DNA from: [Eubacterium] saphenum
Lineage (GTDB): Bacteria; Bacillota; Clostridia; Peptostreptococcales; Anaerovoracaceae
NCBI GenBank assembly: GCA_004555725.1
Contig: SFHC01000036.1
Coordinates: 1-9,288, forward strand
Direction of reading: 5' to 3'
Length of the DNA stretch: 9,288 nt
Shown: one piece after another, positions 5,991-9,288 of the stretch
Layout of the letters: every line of letters starts with the position of its first letter
Position numbering within the stretch: position 1 is the stretch's first letter
Notes under the pieces: generated by a model
Told to the model about the DNA's origin: nothing
What the model saw: the letters and a program-made list of their open reading frames with translations, nothing else
Databases searched by the model: none
Program-made: the position numbers and the translations under genes

Positions 5991-8000
5991 TTACTTCCCG
6001 TATTTTTCACGAATCGATTCAAACAGCTTTGCCCATACGGAATCCTTCCGGTATAATACCGGTGTATCTCCCATCGGAGCCGCCACGGTGTAATCGCCCT
6101 GTCCGTACTCTACGCCGGTCCACAAATGAACCCACTCACCTTCCGGAAGGTATACCGGCCATTCTGCCTGTCCGGACCGATACACCGGAGCCACCACCAT
6201 GTCGCTGCCCAGCATGTACTGATACTGGATGTCGTAGCAGCGCAGATCCTGCTCGTAATGCAGGAACATCGGACGCTGCACCGGAACACCCTTTGCCGCA
6301 TTTTCCGCCACCAGAGTTTTGATGTACGGAGCCAGCATGGTGTAAACGTCAACCAGACGCGCCAGCTGTTTCATGCAGTCCTCGTCATCGTAATACTGGA
6401 AATTCTCGTTCGGGCGGTTGCACTCGTGGGTTCTCATCACCGGAGTGAATGCCGCCATCTCCGCCCAGCGAAGGAACAGTTCCTTCGTGCGGGTATTGCC
6501 GAACAGAGAAGTATAACCGCCGATATCGCTGTGTGACAGACCGCAGCCGATCATGCCCGCACTCAGTGCCGCACAAATTACGGTTGCAAGACCGTCATGG
6601 ATGGTAAAGTCAACAGACTGGTCTCCTGCCCAGAGAAGCGTACAGTGCTTCTGGCTTCCCGTCGCGCCGGCACGCATGAAGTAGACAACCTCGCCCAGCT
6701 TTCCGGTCTCAGCCAGCGCGTCATAGTTGCACTGTGCCCATAAGGCCGGCCAGTGATTATGCTCGATCATTGCGGATTTTCCGCTGTGAAGAACGATATC
6801 GTCTGTCGGAAGGTACTCGCCGAAGTCTGCCATCCATCCATCAATTCCGATATCCAGAATGTGTTTTTTGATGACCTCGTCCTTGAACCACTGGTATGCT
6901 TCCGGATTCGTCAGATCCACCACTGCGCAGTAGAACTCGCCGAAATCCACCAGATATTCGGTTCCATCGCTCTTCTTTGCAAATGCGCCCTTTTTCAGAC
7001 CTTCTTTGTAAAGCTCACCGTCTTTTACCAGGTACGGATTGACATAGCCGAGGAATTTGATTCCGCGTTTGTGCAGCTCTTCAATATGCTTCGGCAGCTC
7101 CGGATACATTTCCTCATGGAAATGCCAGTCCCATTGAAGACGTTTGCCGAAGGATGTGACGCGCTTGCCGCTCCAGTCCTGACACCAGACCCCGGAAACC
7201 TTGATTCTGTTTTCCAGAGTTTTTTCCATCAGCCCGAAGGAACGCTCGTTTCCGCCCTGTACGCCCATGATCAGACCGTTGTAGACCCATTCCGGAAGCT
7301 CCGGCTGACGTCCGAAAAATGCACTCTCCTTTTCCAGCAGTTCCAGAAAGCTGCCTGCCGCCTCGATGCGGATCGAAGCAGGAACCTCCCAGATCTGCAG
7401 CTCGTGAAAATCCGGATTGCGGAAATCAAAGTCCGCGTATGCGGTAGAATCCACATGGAGATAATAATGCTCGGAAGATACAAAGGTCGGCTGCGGGTAA
7501 TTAGTATTGTAATAATCTCCGCCTGCTCCGCCGTTTTCCACATCGGAACGCCAGGTTACGTAAGTTGTTTTGTCACGTCCCACACCCGGCTCGGAAGTCC
7601 AGAGCGGGAAATGTCTTCCGCGCAGATTGAAGTAGGACATCTGCTCTCCACAGCCATAGCAGTGCTCGGTTTCCTTCGCATCGACGCGGAACCAGAAGCG
7701 GTTGATCGCAGGATTTACATTTGTAAAGGAAAGCCAAGCCAGATCACCATCCAGACGGATCACCATCGTCATCTCGCCGCCAAAGTCAATCTCCGCTCCA
7801 TTCTCATCCACTTTTACCACCGATGCTGCCAGCGGACGGCGCTCGATCACATAATCCTCAATCTTAAAGTTGCCCCGGTACATATCTACGTTTTCCTGTC
7901 CGCAGCCCACGTAAATCACCGGTTTTCCGATTTTCTGTGACAGAATGGTCTTATTACCGTTCACCAGCGACCAATCTGTGCCGTTATGTACAAGTTTCAT
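5991..8000 (-). CDS. yihQ: GH31 sulfoquinovosidase
   Basis: The 669-residue protein matches E. coli YihQ (about 678 residues) along its whole length, as recalled from memory. It hydrolyses alpha-sulfoquinovosides, chiefly sulfoquinovosyl glycerol from the plant sulfolipid, to free SQ. The GH31 nucleophile is Asp392 in GWMADFGEYLP and the acid/base is Asp460 in WAGDQSVDF. The sulfonate-recognition set is present: Arg287 and Trp290 in SFGKRLQW and Tyr496 in HSDIGGYTSLF. Gln248 (GVQGG) and Gln274 (CQDWSG) place it in the YihQ-like QQRWY subgroup instead of the KERWY one. Spacing of these residues parallels YihQ. There is no signal peptide, so the substrate must first be imported as the glycoside. 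GAGGA overlapping the upstream stop lies seven bases before the ATG. The retained sulfonate pocket argues strongly against an ordinary alpha-glucosidase. Confidence 0.96.
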   Translation of the reverse strand: MKLVHNGTDWSLVNGNKTILSQKIGKPVIYVGCGQENVDMYRGNFKIEDYVIERRPLAASVVKVDENGAEIDFGGEMTMVIRLDGDLAWLSFTNVNPAINRFWFRVDAKETEHCYGCGEQMSYFNLRGRHFPLWTSEPGVGRDKTTYVTWRSDVENGGAGGDYYNTNYPQPTFVSSEHYYLHVDSTAYADFDFRNPDFHELQIWEVPASIRIEAAGSFLELLEKESAFFGRQPELPEWVYNGLIMGVQGGNERSFGLMEKTLENRIKVSGVWCQDWSGKRVTSFGKRLQWDWHFHEEMYPELPKHIEELHKRGIKFLGYVNPYLVKDGELYKEGLKKGAFAKKSDGTEYLVDFGEFYCAVVDLTNPEAYQWFKDEVIKKHILDIGIDGWMADFGEYLPTDDIVLHSGKSAMIEHNHWPALWAQCNYDALAETGKLGEVVYFMRAGATGSQKHCTLLWAGDQSVDFTIHDGLATVICAALSAGMIGCGLSHSDIGGYTSLFGNTRTKELFLRWAEMAAFTPVMRTHECNRPNENFQYYDDEDCMKQLARLVDVYTMLAPYIKTLVAENAAKGVPVQRPMFLHYEQDLRCYDIQYQYMLGSDMVVAPVYRSGQAEWPVYLPEGEWVHLWTGVEYGQGDYTVAAPMGDTPVLYRKDSVWAKLFESIREKYGK

Positions 8001-8010
8001 AGGAATATCC

Positions 8011-8676
8011 TCAATATTTCAGTTCTTTGTTCTCGCCCAGAAGCCCCGGAAATGCGCCCTGTCTGATCAGAGGTTCTCTCTCCGGATGAGCGATTACCCA
8101 TTTGTTCCTTTGCAAAAGCAGACGGTTCTCCGGCTCCAGCTGATCCGGCTTCGCAGTCAGCGGAGTATTGGTTCCTTTCGGAAGGAGCACGATACCCTTA
8201 AATCCCTCGTCCGTCACGCGGCATGGGGAAAGGTGCAGGGTGGTCTGATACATCTCGATGGCGGTGCCCTTTTCCACAAAGAATACACGGGCATCCTCCA
8301 CACGGTAGGTATTGTTCCTGATCTCCCAGCTGTGGCCCAGTGCCAGCATGAAATCCGTCACTGCAATGTTGATCTCGCTGCCCTTGTGATATTCAAAACC
8401 GTTGTAGGTGGTGTTGCGTCCGTTGCAGTAGCCGATTTCCACTTCCATGCCGCCGTACAGACCGTTCTCCACCTGCGCTTTGACCGGATCTGCCTCCAGT
8501 CCCGGCTCGGAGGCATGGTAAATATTTCCGCTCTCCGGGATTTCCGTGCTGCTCTCCATGTATGAAATCAGACCGGAAAAATCATAACCGGTTACAACGC
8601 GGCCAAACGGTGCGAACTCCGGATCCTTTACGGAACGGATCTTCACATCATTTACTTCATTCAGATGCTTTAACAT
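8011..8676 (-). CDS. DUF4867-like, cupin-like protein of unknown function
   Basis: This 221-residue soluble protein has no signal peptide or membrane segment. I recognise it, with moderate confidence, as DUF4867-like; no function is known to me. The N-terminal FAPFGRVV recalls the opening of ureidoglycolate-lyase-type cupins. GFEYHKGSEINIAVTDFMLALG (about 93-114, with His97 and Glu101) resembles the first cupin motif, and FFVEKGTAIEMYQTTLHLSP (about 132-151, with His148) resembles the second. A metal-binding small-molecule enzyme is therefore plausible, but this is inference. It lies between the SLA reductase-like gene (17-base gap) and the sulfoquinovosidase (10-base gap), with GGCGGAG five bases before its ATG. 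Possible roles include SQ mutarotation, an isomerisation or a lyase step. Nothing in the sequence selects among them. Confidence 0.72.
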   Translation of the reverse strand: MLKHLNEVNDVKIRSVKDPEFAPFGRVVTGYDFSGLISYMESSTEIPESGNIYHASEPGLEADPVKAQVENGLYGGMEVEIGYCNGRNTTYNGFEYHKGSEINIAVTDFMLALGHSWEIRNNTYRVEDARVFFVEKGTAIEMYQTTLHLSPCRVTDEGFKGIVLLPKGTNTPLTAKPDQLEPENRLLLQRNKWVIAHPEREPLIRQGAFPGLLGENKELKY

Positions 8677-8693
8677 AGAAACTCCGCCTTTCT

Positions 8694-9288
8694 CTAATAG
8701 CCTCTAACCAGTTTGAAGGTTGATCTCCAGTCATCCTTGCCGATGCCCATCTCCATACCCTTCTGGTAAACCTTCTGAACGTTTGCCTCTCCCGGCATGT
8801 CAAGTCCGCACTCTTTTGCGAGGTTCATGCAGATATTTACGTCCTTTGCAGCATTTTCAAATGAGAATGCAGTGGTGTAATCCTCTGCTGCCAGCTTCGC
8901 TGCCTGGCCGTCCAGATAGAAGTTCTGTCCGCCGCCATAGGAGATTGCGGTTGCATAATCCGGAATGGAGATTCCGTTTTTCTGTGCAAGAGCCAGAGTC
9001 TCGTTTACGCCATTCTGAATCTGGGTAACCAGCGCATTATGGCAGATCTTCATAACAAGTCCTTTGCCGTTTCCGCCCATACGAATCACGTTCTCGCCCA
9101 TGTAGAGCAGAATTGGACGCATTTTCTCGCACACATCCTCATCGCCGCCCATATAGATGCCGAGCTTTCCTGCGACTGCAGCCGGTTTGGATTTTACAAC
9201 CGGCGCGTCCATGAACTGAGCGCCGGTTTTCTTTACCATCCCGGAAATATCAACGGATACGCTCGGATCAATGGTGCTCATGTCGATA
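8694..9288 (-). CDS. Beta-hydroxyacid dehydrogenase, probable sulfolactaldehyde reductase (5' end missing)
   Basis: The reading frame runs off the right edge. The visible part begins at IDMSTIDP, the family's second signature, so roughly 90 N-terminal residues with the GxGxxG NAD-binding loop lie outside; the ATG at 9279-9281 is internal. Visible features, counting that Met as 1, are FMDAPVVKSKPAAVAGKLG (about 23-41), which is the substrate loop, and GNGKGLVMKICHN (about 70-82) with catalytic Lys78. The C-terminus GIGKDDWRSTF is like the GRGRQDWSAI end of YihU. Its expected reaction is NADH-dependent reduction of 3-sulfolactaldehyde to DHPS, which regenerates NAD+ in anaerobic SQ fermentation. 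Where YihU has GRTSANA, this protein has VKSKPAA, with Lys at the Arg position. Family is certain; substrate is inferred from the sulfoquinovosidase operon. A tartronate semialdehyde or 3-hydroxyisobutyrate dehydrogenase is the alternative. Confidence 0.82.
   Translation of the reverse strand, partial: IDMSTIDPSVSVDISGMVKKTGAQFMDAPVVKSKPAAVAGKLGIYMGGDEDVCEKMRPILLYMGENVIRMGGNGKGLVMKICHNALVTQIQNGVNETLALAQKNGISIPDYATAISYGGGQNFYLDGQAAKLAAEDYTTAFSFENAAKDVNICMNLAKECGLDMPGEANVQKVYQKGMEMGIGKDDWRSTFKLVRGY

Noticed and set aside
6753..7940. Long plus-strand reading frame (395 codons) opposite the sulfoquinovosidase
   Set aside because: The minus strand carries full-length YihQ homology through this interval with catalytic residues intact. 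The plus-strand translation resembles no known family.
1..9288. CRISPR arrays, tRNA or rRNA genes, insertion sequences
   Set aside because: No regularly spaced repeats, cloverleaf-like segments, transposase motifs or flanking terminal repeats were seen on either strand.

Overview
The window looks like part of a chromosome of an anaerobic Bacillota, probably class Clostridia and perhaps Lachnospiraceae. This is inferred from the strong AGGAGG-type ribosome binding sites, the 'MKKKVLALAL...LAGC' Ser/Thr/Ala-rich lipoprotein leader, the ROK regulator, moderate GC content and tight gene packing. No species-level marker is present. Every supported gene lies on the minus strand, so transcription runs from position 9288 towards position 1. 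Both end genes are cut by the window edges.

In transcription order the genes are: a beta-hydroxyacid dehydrogenase resembling sulfolactaldehyde (SLA) reductase YihU (9288-8694, 5' end missing); a small DUF4867-like, cupin-like protein (8676-8011); a GH31 sulfoquinovosidase with the YihQ catalytic and sulfonate-binding residues (8000-5991); a TauE/SafE-type exporter interrupted by a one-base frameshift (5984-5233); a complete tripartite tricarboxylate transporter (TTT) in the order tctC (5105-4029), tctB (3944-3477), tctA (3472-1928); an L-fucose/L-arabinose-isomerase-like enzyme (1864-527); and, behind its own sigma-A-type promoter (511-483), the start of a ROK-family repressor (445 to beyond position 1).

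The best reading is a sulfoquinovose (SQ, 6-deoxy-6-sulfoglucose) fermentation operon. The TTT system would import SQ or its glycoside sulfoquinovosyl glycerol. The cytoplasmic YihQ-like glycosidase would release SQ, and the isomerase would convert SQ to 6-deoxy-6-sulfofructose. A cleavage enzyme not seen here (transaldolase, transketolase or aldolase, possibly beyond 9288) would yield 3-sulfolactaldehyde. The YihU-like enzyme would reduce it to 2,3-dihydroxypropanesulfonate (DHPS), and the TauE-like protein would export the C3 sulfonate. The sulfoquinovosidase assignment is strong. The other pathway roles are inferred from family plus context.

Points to examine: a TTT-type importer in a sulfoglycolytic cluster, the DUF4867 protein of unknown function between two pathway enzymes, the 4-A frameshift in the exporter, the Lys-rich replacement of YihU's sulfonate-binding motif, a UUCG-capped hairpin between tctC and tctB, and a GC-rich hairpin before tctC. 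No gene-free stretch exceeds 300 bases. No tRNA, rRNA, CRISPR array or mobile element was seen.
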